A stretch of 64,000 nucleotides of DNA, from contig NC_042514.1 of NCBI RefSeq assembly GCF_900963305.1, positions 11,477,001 to 11,541,000 on the forward strand, in the 5' to 3' direction. A program made the translations under genes and the position numbers. Source of the DNA: Echeneis naucrates (lineage: Eukaryota; Chordata; Actinopteri; Carangiformes; Echeneidae). Below the pieces are notes generated by a model that made no database searches, had not been told where the DNA came from, and saw only the letters and a list, made by a program, of their open reading frames with translations. Of this stretch, positions 18,475 through 31,029 are shown one piece after another; within the stretch, counting starts at the first letter, position 1; each line of letters opens with the position of its first letter.

Positions 18475-18570
18475 CTTTATTCTGTGCAGACTGCTCAGCA
18501 GAGTGGTTAGCAGAATAGTTTTCTCTTTTCCAGACAGGACACGCCTGCTGCTGGCGGCCTGCCACGGATC
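18475..18570 (-). promoter_or_regulatory. aldh9a1 non-coding first exon and promoter region
   Basis: A donor at 18475/18474 (AAAG|GTAAGG on the minus strand) and an acceptor at 18283 define a 5' UTR intron of about 190 bases. The exon's upstream limit is a guess from the GC-rich stretch that ends near 18570. Confidence 0.55.
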
Positions 18571-19220
18571 GTCGGACACACAGATGACGGATGACAATTG
18601 AGCAATTTCGCAGCTAGATTTTTTGCAACTTTTCAGACTACCATAGCCATTTTATGTTTTTATTTTTCTATAAAAGCACCTAGGAACAAATTTAGCTACT
18701 TTAATTTTTTTTCCACTTTTAGCAACTCAAGCTACAAAAGCGACTCAGACGCTGAAACACACGCGTTTTTCGTCCAAATGACACAAAATCGCTTTTCTGT
18801 CACAGCTCACGGCCATTTGCAGAAGTCCATTGTTAGTGACGTCATCAGCAGCGACGGCTGCGTATATTTAATGTGTTAAATATATAAATAAAACCTGACC
18901 GTAAAAAATATGCTGTTTGATTTTTGTTTTATAAATATATGCAAAAATAAACAAACAAATCTAAACTAAGTACTGTATCCTGTAGGATGATAATTTGAAT
19001 GGTTGGTAGATACGTTTTCTTTGATTAATAAAGTCCTAAGGATAAGTGTGAGTCAATTTTATTCACAGTAAATAAAAACATAATTTAACTGGGACCTGAG
19101 CTTGTTTAGGCTCCATAAATTACAACAGCGGGTGGTGGCACAAAGAAAAGGCAGCTTTACAAACAAATAAATAAATGCAACTAGTGAAAAAATGCAAAAC
19201 ACAACTTGAATCTAATCATA
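18571..19220. other. aldh9a1-tmco1 intergenic region
   Basis: This is the upstream region of aldh9a1 on its left and the tail of tmco1 on its right. It contains a perfect CRE (TGACGTCA, 18837-18844). No gene is recognised. AT-rich DNA with short TAAA and CAAA repeats fills the rest. Confidence 0.5.
18837..18844. promoter_or_regulatory. Consensus CRE (TGACGTCA)
   Basis: A full palindromic CREB/ATF site lies roughly 270 bases upstream of the inferred aldh9a1 transcription start. Function is inferred from motif alone. Confidence 0.4.
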
Positions 19221-19224
19221 AAAC

Positions 19225-19230
19225 TTTATT
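19225..19230 (-). terminator. Candidate tmco1 polyadenylation signal
   Basis: AATAAA on the coding strand, about 340 bases past the tmco1 stop codon. Confidence 0.45.
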
Positions 19231-19567
19231 AACAGTTAGATACAATAATACTAAATGAATCAGATGTTACGGTTCCAATTAATAATTAAAATCACAAATT
19301 GATGCATTGTGTGTCTTGTAGGTAGATATTTGCAACCTTTGGTAAATCAGTGTAATTAAGAACCACTTGTCCTTTTCTAATGTCTAGGTGAGATCACCTT
19401 GTTAAATTTAAATAGACGAGAGATGGATGAGACATCAAACAGAAGGTAGAACAAAGTAGCTGCAACAAATAGGACGCTCGCACCGCACAAACAGTTCAGT
19501 CTGGTTGGATGACAGAGCCATGACTCCACACAATCACAGTGCAGGAACAGCACTGAGCTCCTGATGA

Positions 19568-21802
19568 TCAAGAAAACTTAGCTGCTTGGGGAGGAGGTCC
19601 AAGAAATCCTCCAGCCTGCTTAGTTGCAGCTCTGGAGGGTGCAAGACCCAGCATCTTCTGAATGTTCTACACAGAGGACAACATAAAAGCCTTTAGAATG
19701 GAGCAAACCACAGATCCTTATCAGGCCAAAGTACATGTAATTAATATTTACAAGGCAAAAGCTGCCATTCAGGAACAAACATTCAAATTAAATTAAATTA
19801 AATTAATTATGTGTTTGTGATTAAAATATAAAGTAACACCAGGCTTTGCCATCTGTGTTTTCCACTAGTGATGCAATTGTTTATTGTTACAAGATTCGAA
19901 TATACAATTATTATTACTCAAATGTTAGGCTTTAAAAAGGCTGAAATCTATGAATGGGGCAGTATAGAAGTTACCTGTCTGATGGACATAGTGCAGAGGA
20001 TGTAAAGGAAGATGAAGGAGCAGTCAGTGTAATCCTCTCCCAGCAGGTTGCGATGGGACAGTCCCTGAATGTAAGACAGCGGCACGAAAGGCAACTTGGC
20101 TACAACTCTTCCATCAAAGCTACCCAAAAAACAAACAAAACAAACAAACACACAAAAAAATTAGACCGTGGTGAGATATTAATGGCAAGTTTAAGGTTGC
20201 GGAATGAGGCAGATACAAAGGAAATAATATATGCTCTAATGCAACTTTGATTTGGCTTCTGTGAAAGAAAGATAGAATAGTGACCAACACAAACTTGTTT
20301 CTTTCATTCAGTTTGATTTCAAAATGACGTAAGATAACTGTGTGCAAGACTTACATGGAGTTGAACATGCCCATCAAAGCTGTAAAGCAGAAGCCAATGG
20401 CAAACATGGACTTCATGCGCACCTACAAATTCACACATACACACAGGATTACATTGGACTTGAATTTTTCTAAAGTGGCACATGAAAAAGTTTTTTTTTT
20501 TTTTTTTTAAGTAGTAGGGTTGATACTGTTTATGCTTTTTATATTTATATTTTGTTGAATTTATAGGTGGCAGAGACAAAAGATCCCAAAAATGACTTAT
20601 TTACAGTAAAATTAAATAAACAATCTAACTATTACATGACCATTGCAAAAATGTTGTCTCACCATAGAAAGGTCTCTGTTGTTGTTTTTCAGTTTCTCTT
20701 CCTGTCTTTCTGTAATACATGTAAAAATATATATATCATCTATTGAGCAACAGTCATAGATGAAGATGTCGTTAGTAAAAATCAATAGATCAAATCTTCA
20801 ATGCATCAGTTTTTTGTTGTTGCTGTCGTAAATGTTGAAATCTATTCAAAAACGGATTACAATCCATCCACAGGGATTTTACCGATTTTCTTCTTCTGTT
20901 GACGTCCTGCGGACTCTGTTATGGTTTCCTTTTTCTTCTCAACTAACAAACAGGCAAAAGAGAATGTGACACATTTTAACACACTGAGAGAAAAATAAGT
21001 TAATAGGTTCACATATGTTTTCCTTACGTTTTTTGCTTTGCTTCTCCACTTCAGCCTTTAGCCTCTTGTATTTTTCAGTGCGATACACTAAAACCCAAGT
21101 AATTCCTGCAGAGAAAATCAAAAAAAGATAACAACTTTTAATGAATTACTACCACAAAGGCGGTTTACAGGAGACCCTTTCTGGAACATTTTCTAAGAGT
21201 TCAATATTTGCAACCTACTGAAATTATACTTGGGAAGTTTATTGAGGGTTATTTCTATGGAACCTGCAGAAGATGTTTCTTCAAAGATCTTCAAGTGTTT
21301 TACCAACATATTTCATGAATGGCGTGGTCACTAAAGAACATTTCAATCTTAGAGAACGAAAGAGAGAGAGAGAGAGAATGCAAAAATAATTCGCTGATTC
21401 AGGCTTTTAACTTCAGGTGATCGCATTTTTTACATGTTCCTGCTTTTAGTTTTAAAATTGCTTCTCGCAATACTTTTATTGCCAAAATCTATAGCGGAAG
21501 TTCTACTTCACCGATGGCTAAACGCTAACGATTAGCTTCATTGTTAAATGCGCTCGCTAGCTCAGAAATCGCTGTTATAAAAAAATCACAAAAATTATAA
21601 ATTATTCACTGGTGGGAGGTTTACATTGATTCGCGTCGATATTAATAAGAGTTTTGTTAAAACATAAATTATTAGGGCTTTACTTTGATGATAGTAAAAC
21701 CCATTGCGGTCTGTCAGGGGTATTTTACTCACCTTCAGCTAGCAGCGCGGTACAAACAGAGATAAACACGATCAGGATGGTGTCTGCAAACATGGTGCTC
21801 AT
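19568..21802 (-). CDS. tmco1: Transmembrane and coiled-coil domains 1 (TMCO1), 7 exons
   Basis: TMCO1 is an ER membrane protein of the Oxa1/DUF106 superfamily, described as a calcium-load-activated leak channel and as part of a translocon-associated membrane insertase. Coding exons are 21733-21802, 21028-21105, 20883-20942, 20663-20709, 20355-20422, 19975-20119 and 19568-19666. They sum to 567 nt, exactly 188 aa as in human. An N-terminal membrane segment (about residues 8-30) leads into a charged coiled coil (about 32-90, YRTEKYKRLKAEVEKQ onward). Hydrophobic segments FAIGFCFTALMGMF and DCSFIFLYILC follow, and a Pro-rich tail ends in AAKFS. All introns are GT-AG. It is divergent from uck2, with starts 891 bases apart; the same trio aldh9a1-tmco1-uck2 is found in human 1q24. 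Confidence 0.98.
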
Positions 21803-22158
21803 GTTGACAGTGTCCTATTTATCTGTGCGCTGTCAGAAATATTATTTGAAATTACCCCCTCAGCACATTACACTGATGTGATCCTGAGCCATAGAGTTGT
21901 GTCAGCACTGGCAAAGAGGTCAGAGGGGGAAGAAGTGTTTCCGGTTCACCGGATGATCGGGACGATCGACTGGGAAAAATATACAAGAACTTTATAACAA
22001 AACAACATGTTTCAGATGTAATCCACAAGGCCTATGGCCTATAAAATTGAGAGGCGCTGTATTGAGACAGAGTTGAATGACCAACCTGAAAATTGATTAT
22101 ATATATTATATTAAATTATTATATTAAAAATGACAAGTTGGTGATAGATATTATATAT

Positions 22159-22202
<44 letters not shown>

Positions 22203-22692
22203 TTTCAATTTAATTCATAATAAATATTTATAGACAGTTAACGTGTTAAGCGTTTTAAATGCGTTATATTGTTCTATAGGAATGATTACATGGTTTACAA
22301 TTTGACATTTTCACTTTATCATTTAATGTATTTTAATGCAAACAAAAACATAGGACGGACATTGGGGTCGATTCCTCTATTTAGTATTAAAAAAATAAAT
22401 AAATATACCGGCCATAACTCAAAAAAAATATATTTACAAAAGGGCTTCAAAAGAAACAGCAAACTAATTCTGTGCTAACACTAATAGTTGAAAAGTGTGC
22501 CAAGCCTCCACAGCCACGGATTTAATTTTTAATGGCACCATTTCGTCATCATTTAAAAAAAAAAAAAAATCCTCTCTGTCATTGAGCTCATGAACCCCAG
22601 CCTCATTATGTTCATCGTCGACCCCATCATCAGAGGGGAGGAGCACAAACACCCCCGTGTGTCGGTGGGCCGCATCCCGCTGCAGATGAAGC
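21803..22692. promoter_or_regulatory. Divergent tmco1/uck2 upstream region
   Basis: It separates the two ATGs. Near tmco1 is TTTCCGGTT (ETS-like on the minus strand, about 21939), a patch of CGGATGATCGGGACGATCG, then an AT microsatellite (about 22160-22200) and a T-rich stretch. The uck2 side is GC-richer only in its last 100 bases. The regions may be two separate promoters rather than one shared one. Confidence 0.45.
22160..22200. repeat. (AT)n microsatellite
   Basis: About 20 AT units between tmco1 and uck2. Confidence 0.9.
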
Positions 22693-25600
22693 ATGGCAGG
22701 CGACACCGAGACAAAGCCAGGTGACCAAGCGGAAAACGACCAACACAGTCGGCAGCCCTTCCTCATCGGTGTGAGCGGAGGGACAGCCAGCGGAAAGGTT
22801 GGCATTTATATCACTGCTCATGATTTCTTTATTTATTTCATGTCTTGGAATTTATTGGGTAGCATATTAATATTACTGTTGTTTTGCATTGTTTCCTCTC
22901 TGTGAGAGCCGCCAGTCCAGCTGTAGATGTAATTTTCTTTAGAAAATCTGATCCCAACAGATATTTTTGCGCTCCGGAAAATAATCGTTGCCTTCATTCA
23001 TCAGCTGGACCAGTCAGACTGATCGATATGAGCATGATGCAGGCCGGTCTGGTGTGTGTCACACCACAGTGCACTATCAATATGTGCCATGTCTTACAAG
23101 AAGTGTCACTTATGTAAATCGGTCTCAATGACTTGTCGTTATTATATTAATTTACTTTTTTTTTATTGAAGGAGTTAAAGAGTTGAGGAAGGTGTAAAGG
23201 ACCAGAGTTTTAACAAAAAAAAAAAAAAGGCGGGGGGTTAATTGCATCAGCTGCGCGAAGTCTGCCGGCTTGAAGCTTGTTAAAAATTTGAGACCGCAAA
23301 TAAAACATTAAATAACTCAAACACCCTCACTTTTACCAAATCCGGTTGAATTTTTGCTGTTTATGGTAAGATGCTACGATATTTGAAGATAGACATAAGA
23401 GTATCCAGTTATTAAAAATATTTCTATCATTATCCATATCTTTATTGCTGTTTCTGGTTGCTCTGCTGCTATCCCAGTAGATTTTTCTTCTTTGTCACGC
23501 TGATGTATCAACTGTCCCTGCTACTTTGTTTGACTGAATATCTGCATTATCATCCTCTATTCTGCCTCTAGTATGCTGCAGTGTTTCAAAAGTTTGCCAG
23601 GGTTGTCAGTAACTGCTGTCTCTGTGAAGATCAATGTGATAAAATATGAATTAATTTTCTCTTGCTTAGCAGAATAGATGATTTGGATGCCTCAGTGCAA
23701 AATCCAAATCTATTAATTCTTCACTGTGTGTGACTAATTGATTAGTGAACTGTCACAGCCAGCCACGCAAGGCCAAGTTACCCTGTTTCAAAGCCCCAAT
23801 GTGACATATTTTGTTATTTATTTTGTACCATTAAGTTCTTACCGAAGAGTGACTTTGTAGGTGTTTATATGAGGAAAACTTAAGCTGTGGTTTAACTGAC
23901 AGTTGTTGGTGGGTTTGATTTCCTGGTGTTCTGCCATTCTCCCACCGGAGTAACTGCTTACAGGAACACCTGTTCTCCCACACGTTATCTGTACTGGGAG
24001 TAAACAGCAATCTTTGTATTATGTCTATGAGGGTCAGATACGATATGCAGATTCTAAACGTACCGTCTCTAAATTGTTCTCCAATGACAAATCAAACTAT
24101 GTTTCAAGGATGCAGTGACGTAACTAAGAAATAGCCCTTCCAAGAAAAACAGAAGTATGTGATCAATAGTGGCTGTATTTATTTATTTATTTATTTTATT
24201 TTTTTCACCATGCTGCTTTTTTTTTTTTTTTTTCCCCTCTTAGTCATCAGTATGCAGCAAGATTATGGAGCTCCTGGGGCAGAATGAGATTGATCACCAC
24301 CAGAGGCAAGTGGCCATCCTCAGCCAGGACAGCTTCTACAGGGTCCTCACCCCGGAGCAGAAGGCAAAAGCCCTAAAGGGACAGTTCAACTTCGACCACC
24401 CTGGTATGTTGGTGGTGGTTACTAACACAATTCAATACATCTGCAAAATGTCATCTGACAACATGGTAATCGAAGTTGGATATCACCCTGGCCTGTAAAA
24501 GTTCCGAGTCTCCTGAGAAACTTTACAAACCTATTAGTTTATACAGCAACTCTTGGTGTGAGAATTGTTCAGCCACTGTCTGATCATATTCAGGGCTTAA
24601 AGTACTCCGGCAATCGTCGTTGGACTGGTGAAACAGAAATATTATATGTTGTATAATTTATTTTTCATACAAAATATGATATATATGATAGATATCTACT
24701 TTATTTATCCAGAGGGAAATTTACTTACATGCTCACACAACACTGCATTGTGCTTTTCTTCCCAACATGACAGGCACACAGCTCTTTTTTTTTTTTTTTT
24801 TTTGTAGAGATTAGATGATGAAAGATTTACAAACAGAAAATGGCTCAGCAATGGGGAACTACATAGAAATGTATGTTGATACTTGTGGCACATGAGATAT
24901 TGTGCTAAAACAGCTGGTTAATATCCACACAGCTCCACTTTAGGGGATCCGACTGCAGGTCTTCTGTCCTGAGTCTCTCGTTCTCTTGTCCCATGGCCGT
25001 GGTAGTGTGACCAGCCTGAGCAGGTGGCCTTGTGATTAATGTGTGATGTAGGCGTGTTGTGTGTTTGTCCCTCTCTCTCCGGTGAATGGTGTGAGAAGTA
25101 ACTCCAGCTGTATCCACTGTAAGCTTTATATTCAGTGTGATGAAACTCATAAAAGTACCGTGTTGTGATGTTGGAAGGAAGAAGAGAGCTGAATAAAGCC
25201 TGTCCATGTGTTCAGCTACTCGGTTCAGCCCAGACTGCTAGTTACCATGGTTACCAGCGTCAATGAGACTTAGCTTTATAGCTAGCTACACTAGCATAAA
25301 CTGAGCTAGCTAAAGTGCGGAGCCATGAATCCTGGAGCAGGACAGTGTCCCTCCAGGACCGGAGCTGGAGACCTCTGGACTGGACCAAACCCCTCCAGAG
25401 ACTGGGGACTAGACCGGATCCCTCCAGAGACCGGTTTTGTAGGGCCTCTTTAACTGAAGGTACTTTTGAGTTATAAACATGTCTGCAGTAGAATCACATC
25501 AGTTTATTGTATGACAATAAAGCTTCTTTCCTTTCTTGTATTTCCTGAGGTTTTGTTTTTTTTTTTTTTAATACTTTGTACTTTTACTGAAGTAATATTT

Positions 25601-28478
25601 TGGCAAAGCTACTTTTACTTATATTGGAGTCATATTTGACAAGGAGAATCTGTACTTTTACTCAAGTAGTCAATGTGTGTACTCTGTCCACCTCTGGCCA
25701 TCAGAGTAGAGGGGTGGTCTGGGAGAACATGGTTGAGATTCAGCAGCATGTGATGCTGCATTCTGAACAACTTGGGAAAAAATTTGCTCTTTGGTTTAAA
25801 AGCTCTAAAATTTATGAAGCCAGGGGAAGACGTCCTAATAACAGACAAACGGCTTAAAATAAGTGGTGCTGGGCGTGGATAGAAGAGAGGGGCAGAGACA
25901 AGCCTTTTGGTTATTTATTTCCTATTTTGTATTTAGAATAAGAATTAAATAGTTTACTATTGCACTCCCCCAGATTTTTTTTTCTTACTTTAAGCCCTGC
26001 ATATTTCACCCTGTTAGAGAAATGACAATTTTTTTTTAACCACTTTTTTCTCTTTCTTTTGTATAGATGCATTTGACAACGACCTCATAATCACGACTCT
26101 GTGGGACATCAAGGAGGGGAAAACAGTACACATTCCTGTTTATGACTTTGTTTCCCATTCCAGGTGAATGAAGTCCATACAGACACAGTTAATGGTCACA
26201 AAAAACTCAGATGACTCATGTGACAGTGACATTAACTTTAAATGGAGATATGACACCCACTTTGGTGGATTATTTTCTCTTCAATTTATACATTTTATAT
26301 GCATATTTTTCTATGGTAGTGAAATGAATGGAAACAAACGTTTGTGTGAAAAGTAAGAAAACCATGCTTGAAAATCTGATATACCAACACATAGAAACAT
26401 AGACATCATTAATGCAAAGTATATTTCTTTTTTGCACAAAAATGAATGGAAAAAAACCAAACATAAAATTAAAGGTTTTAAGCAAAACTATGTAACATTT
26501 GGAACAAAAAAGTATTTTCTTTATAAGGCAAAAGTTGATTTCATTTGCAAGAAAACATTTGTCAATCCACCTAATACACAATACATTCCTTCTGTTTTCA
26601 AACTGTACCCAAATATTGCACGTTTCATGTTACGAAGTTAGTTTGATATAGTTTGATTCTACCTCCTTGTTTACAATTTTTAATTTTGTCATTATTCTCG
26701 TGTTAATCGCAATCGCTTCTCAGCAAAGGCTACACATATGCTTAATGCCTAATGTCTTTCGTACGGCAGGAAGGAAGAGACGGTGACGGTGTACCCTGCT
26801 GATGTGGTGCTGTTTGAGGGAATCCTGATGTTCTACTCTCAGAAGATTCGCGATCTTTTCCAAATGAAGCTGTTTGTAGACACTGATGCAGACACTCGGC
26901 TTTCTCGCCGGGGTGAGACAAACAAGTATTACTGGCTAATTCCTTTCAGTTTTTTAACACAGGAGCCAAGCCTTGAGTTCACTGAAAGATTCTAAACCGA
27001 AGATGTAGTTTTGGGAATCGTTTTGGGAAATACCTTTCTTTGCTTTGTAGCTGAGATTTAGACGAGATGATCAATACAACCATTATGAATGCACATTTAA
27101 AGTCAAGCCATTTGGCTTAGTTTAGCATCATGAATAGTCAATCTAACCGTGTCTGAAAGGCAGCAGTAATTTCCTGGAGCCGACTTTTTGCACAACATTG
27201 GCAACATATAAATCCATGTCCAACTACACCATATAATTTTTCTGCTTAACTTTTCATACACATTAAGCTGAGATGTCACTGTTTTATGTCTTGAGAGCTT
27301 TGGAAGTACTGGGAGGCAGATTATTTTAATTTAATTTTTTTGGCCTCACCTTTAGACAGTGCCTTAAGATGAACCTTTTATAGTTTGCGAAACACACAAG
27401 CGGTATCATTTTTTTTTTTTTTTCTCATCCAAATCTCCCTAAATGTCAAACTATTCCTCTAAGAGATCATTTTTTATTTTCAGTATTGCGTGACATCAGC
27501 GAACGTGGTCGGGACTTGGAAAGTGTTCTAGCACAGTACATCACCTTTGTCAAGCCTGCATTTGAGGAGTTCTGTCTACCAGTGAGAGTCATTCCCAAGA
27601 CTAACATAAACTAGCTCAGATTGGTGTGATTGTTGTCCATGCCCATAACTCTTTTTTTTTTTTTTTTTTTTCCCCTCCCTTTTTTTTGACTTAATTTAGA
27701 CAAAGAAATATGCTGATGTTATCATACCAAGAGGAGCTGATAACATTGGTGAGTGTCATTTTTCTTCATGTGTGCTATATTAGAGACAGTGTTTCTAGTG
27801 AAACTCTAGTCTCAACAATGTTTTCATGAAGGTCACAGCTGTGTTTGTTGAACTCCAAGGCGGTTTTATCAGTTGACTGCTGAAAGAAAGGTCTAAAACA
27901 AACTCCTTAAAAAAACATCAAATTTTTTTCAGCTTTAAAAATGTTGAAGCAGGACACACTGAGAAATTCCTGTTTTGTGATTCTCATGCATTCACATTAT
28001 ATTTGAGTCACAGTTTTAAGCATCTTTAAAGTAAAAAACTATTAAAAATCTTTCTCACAGTCATTGGAATAGTAACTTGTATTAAATTATTTTACTATAC
28101 ACATAATTAGGAAGCTTAAGGGGATGCAACATAATGGCACAGTTGAACATCTTAAAGGCTGCTGAAATTGTTTTGAGATTGATGTCTTTTGTTTGTTAAT
28201 TTGGATTTTTTATTTTATTTAATTTTTTTTAATCACTGGCTATATTCCAAAAAAAAAACAAAACTTGAATTTGTGTTTGAAATGTAATTGTAACACACAA
28301 CAGACTAACCCTGGCCACAATATGTTTGTTTCTCACTGCAGTCGCTATAAATCTCATCGTTCAACACATCCAGGATATTCTGAACGGTGGTTTGACCAAA
28401 CGGCTGAATGGGTGGTTTACTGGTTGTGGAACAACAAAGAATCCACCTAACATGGAGTCCACCACCCGGCCGCACTAA
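22693..28478 (+). CDS. uck2: Uridine-cytidine kinase 2 (UCK2), 7 exons
   Basis: UCK2 phosphorylates uridine and cytidine to UMP and CMP in cytosolic pyrimidine salvage and is the rate-limiting enzyme of that route. Exons 22693-22797, 24244-24403, 26067-26163, 26770-26912, 27484-27581, 27700-27748 and 28342-28478 sum to 789 nt, 262 aa (human 261). The P-loop GGTASGKS spans 29-36 and crosses the exon 1/2 junction. Other signatures are [45 protein letters not shown] and [50 protein letters not shown] and [15 protein letters not shown] complete the conserved core. The last about 30 residues differ from human except for the final RPH. Introns 1 and 2 are the longest; intron 2 carries several repeats. 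Whether it is uck2a or uck2b cannot be told. Confidence 0.98.
24689..24942 (-). repeat. Dispersed repeat with LINE/SINE-type tail, copy 1
   Basis: In reverse complement this matches 39643-39905 along its length. Shared landmarks are GTGGAGCTGTGTG..TATTAACC, TGTTTTAGCAC, CATGTTGGGAAG..AAAGCACA.TGCAG and the end GGATAAATAAAGTA. That end plus a short tandem tail resembles the 3' end of non-LTR elements. It lies in uck2 intron 2. Confidence 0.65.
25325..25385 (+). repeat. Solo terminus of a Harbinger-associated fish repeat
   Basis: The words GGAGCAGGACAGTGTCCC, CCAGGACCGGAGCTGG and AGACCTCTGGAC match the right terminus of the element near 63.0 kb almost base for base. Here only one end is present, running straight into a GACC minisatellite. 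Confidence 0.6.
25375..25436. repeat. GACC minisatellite, short array
   Basis: Units such as GGACTGGACC, CCCCTCCAGAGACTGG and GACTAGACCGG are the reverse complement of the family at 13.8 kb. Confidence 0.65.
25560..25696. mobile_element. hAT-type element end (remnant)
   Basis: Repeated GTACTTTTACT and AAGTAGT words end in TCTGTCCACCTCTG, the reverse complement of the terminal CAGAGGTGGA typical of fish hAT non-autonomous elements. It parallels the termini at 60358 and 63354. The opposite terminus is not seen, so this is a fragment. Confidence 0.55.
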
Positions 28479-30760
28479 ATGCAATGCTGTTCCTGGTCGT
28501 CTGCACGTGCTGAATAGGCTTTATAGCGTGGCAACTGAGCAGGAGTTACCGTCAGGATATCAAAAGGCCTGCTTTTGATATGATTTTGCAGGATTAAATC
28601 ATTGAGAGGGATTTTTTTCCCTTGTGGAATGAGTATAAAGCAGTTTTTTTGTTTGTTTGTTTTTTTTTATTTTTTTATTCTTATTCTTTCTGCTGGTGAG
28701 ATTGGTGGAGGATAAATAGAAATGGGCTCAATTTTACTTAAATTTGATTTTGCTGCTTGACTTGACCACAGCACTGAAAAAAAGAAACTAAAGAAGCAGT
28801 TACTGTGTTGGAGGGGAAAAAAAGGTTTCTGAACACTTGAAAACCTTTAACCCTACAATAAATGCAGTATAGCAAAATGCTGTTTAATGGCAGGGCCATA
28901 TCCTATCTCACTACAGTAAAGGTCTACTGTGTGACCTGACTGACTCCCTTTAGCAATGCAAATGTCCATGGTTTTTGAGTTCTACGTAAGCACATTTTTG
29001 TTTAGGTTTGGATTCCTGTTTGTGTGTGAGGCCCTAAACTCTACTTGCTTTATCATGCATCAGTTTAAATCAGTCATTAAGCAACTTAAACAACCGATTT
29101 CCACCTCACATCTGATGTATGACATCTCCAAAGATCATTTTCCATTCAATCGTTGTGGACTAAATAATTGTTTTGTATCTCAAAGTTGTTTTAACATTAT
29201 TTAGACTCATGTTGCTGAAACAATAAGAACAATTAATTGTGTTATGGAATTACCACAAAGTATTATGAGTGAATATTTGATTCCCTTAAACTTGAATCTT
29301 CAGATGCACATGTATGCAAGTTTCATTCAGAAGAGGATGTATTCAGATGTAAAATGTCATGAAGTGCAAGACATCCAATGTAAATGTGCTCTGCAAATGG
29401 TGTTTAATCCAGGTTTCTTCCTGTACACACATTTCTTATGATAAAGTTCTCAGGTACTCTCGGTTTGCATCAGTTGACACATCTCTCACATAGAAATTCT
29501 TGTATTTGATTTGAAAATAAGCATCATATCCATGTCTGCTTGTAGTCGAATGTTACACTTCTTTGGTTAAATGACACTTTTGTTCAGTTTTAATCTCTGT
29601 TGAGAGAAAAGTGCAACAAGCTGCTCAGTTCTTTTCTATTTACCCAGATGTGTCGTACATTACAAACAGTATGGGCTAATGTAATGACAGTAGGGGCCAT
29701 AGGCACTATTCAGGACTATTGAGGTAACTTTCTTTATATCATATGACTTGCACAAGTAAATATGTATAGGCTTCTTTCACCGTCGATATTTTCTGTTCAT
29801 TGGACAACAAAATTTACAGCTGATGTCCTGACATAGTTGACTGGCACAGTTGAATAGAATGAAGCCATCACTGTTTTGACAGGCCCATAATTGACTATTT
29901 TGGTAATGTCCTTATCCAGATTTCTATCTTAGATTTGTTTGTGTTTTTGAGAATTTTGTGCTCTCCCATCCCAAATTCATTCCTGGCAGTGTGGAGAAAA
30001 TATGACATTTTTTGTTGGGAATAAAATATGTGAATCCAACAATTGAATAAGAAAATTGTAAATTCACAAAACAAAGTGGATATGTTTGTGTCTTGGCAGC
30101 ATTTTCTGATGTGGTCCAGGTGTCCATTATGATAAGTTGGTTTCATGACTTCAGTCTCGCTTATGGCCCAAAACTGCATGCAATATCAACAGCTGTTTTC
30201 CAAATCCATACTGCATCCTCATTCTCTGCTACATTCTAGTTTGTAGATTGTTCACACTAGAAAAGTGAGAAAATGTAATAGAAAAGAAAATCAGTATGCG
30301 GGATAAAAACCACAGTTTTCTCAATGTGCTCCTGATGGACTCTTATTTTTGCACAGTGCAATAATTAACCAGTTTTGGCTCGAGAACCGAAAAACTTCTT
30401 GGTGTATTGCCATTCTACGGTGCTGTGATAATAAATATGTTATATCATAGCTTATGTATCACAGCATGGTGTATGTGTATGTATACAGTGCCAGTCAAAA
30501 GTTTGTACACTTTCCTATACATTTGATTGAGTATGTGTGTCCAATTTTTTGACCGGTACTATATATATATTGCATACAGGGAGTGTGTTATATGAAGTTG
30601 GGACACAGCATCGTGTTCATACAGTTCACTGTTTAAAAAAAAAAAAGGGCCATAAATGTTACGAAGTAAATACTTTACTTGATTCAAAAGAGAGTGGTAG
30701 CAGGAAAAAAACATTGATTTCCTTCTAGCACACCAAAAACTCACTGTGCATTACAGACTT
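28479..30760. other. uck2 3' UTR and uck2/aatf tail-to-tail region
   Basis: There is no further gene. AATAAA at 30020-30025 is the best-placed uck2 poly-A signal, with weaker ones near 28857 and 30427. A poly-T tract at about 28647-28675 and a small Tc1-like foldback (30484-30562) are the only structures noted. ATTAAA on the minus strand (30761-30766) may serve aatf, about 265 bases past its stop. Confidence 0.45.
30484..30562. mobile_element. Tiny Tc1/mariner-like MITE
   Basis: TACAGTGCCAGTCAAAAGTTTG at the left and, in reverse, TATAGTACCGGTCAAAA at the right form terminal inverted repeats of Tc1/mariner type around about 25 bases. TA dinucleotides flank both ends, as expected for TA target duplication. 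The whole element is about 79 bases, so it is a deletion derivative without coding sequence. Confidence 0.6.
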
Positions 30761-31029
30761 TTTAATCAAACACCGGCCATCTGGCAGGAACACTGCATGC
30801 TGAAAATGTTACTAAGCATAAAGGCTTGAAGACTGTATGTGCCCTCAGAGTCCATTCTATTCCTGTTTAGTCAGAGCATAGTCATTGTCATCCTCTCCTG
30901 ATGAAGGGCAGACCCAGTTTCTGTTCTAATCCAAACCTCTGCTTGGCATCATTCTTCTGTGTGGAAGGCACCACTTTCGTTTGCATGCTGACATTAAGCC
31001 TCTACTCCAGATGAGAACGCCTTTAATCA

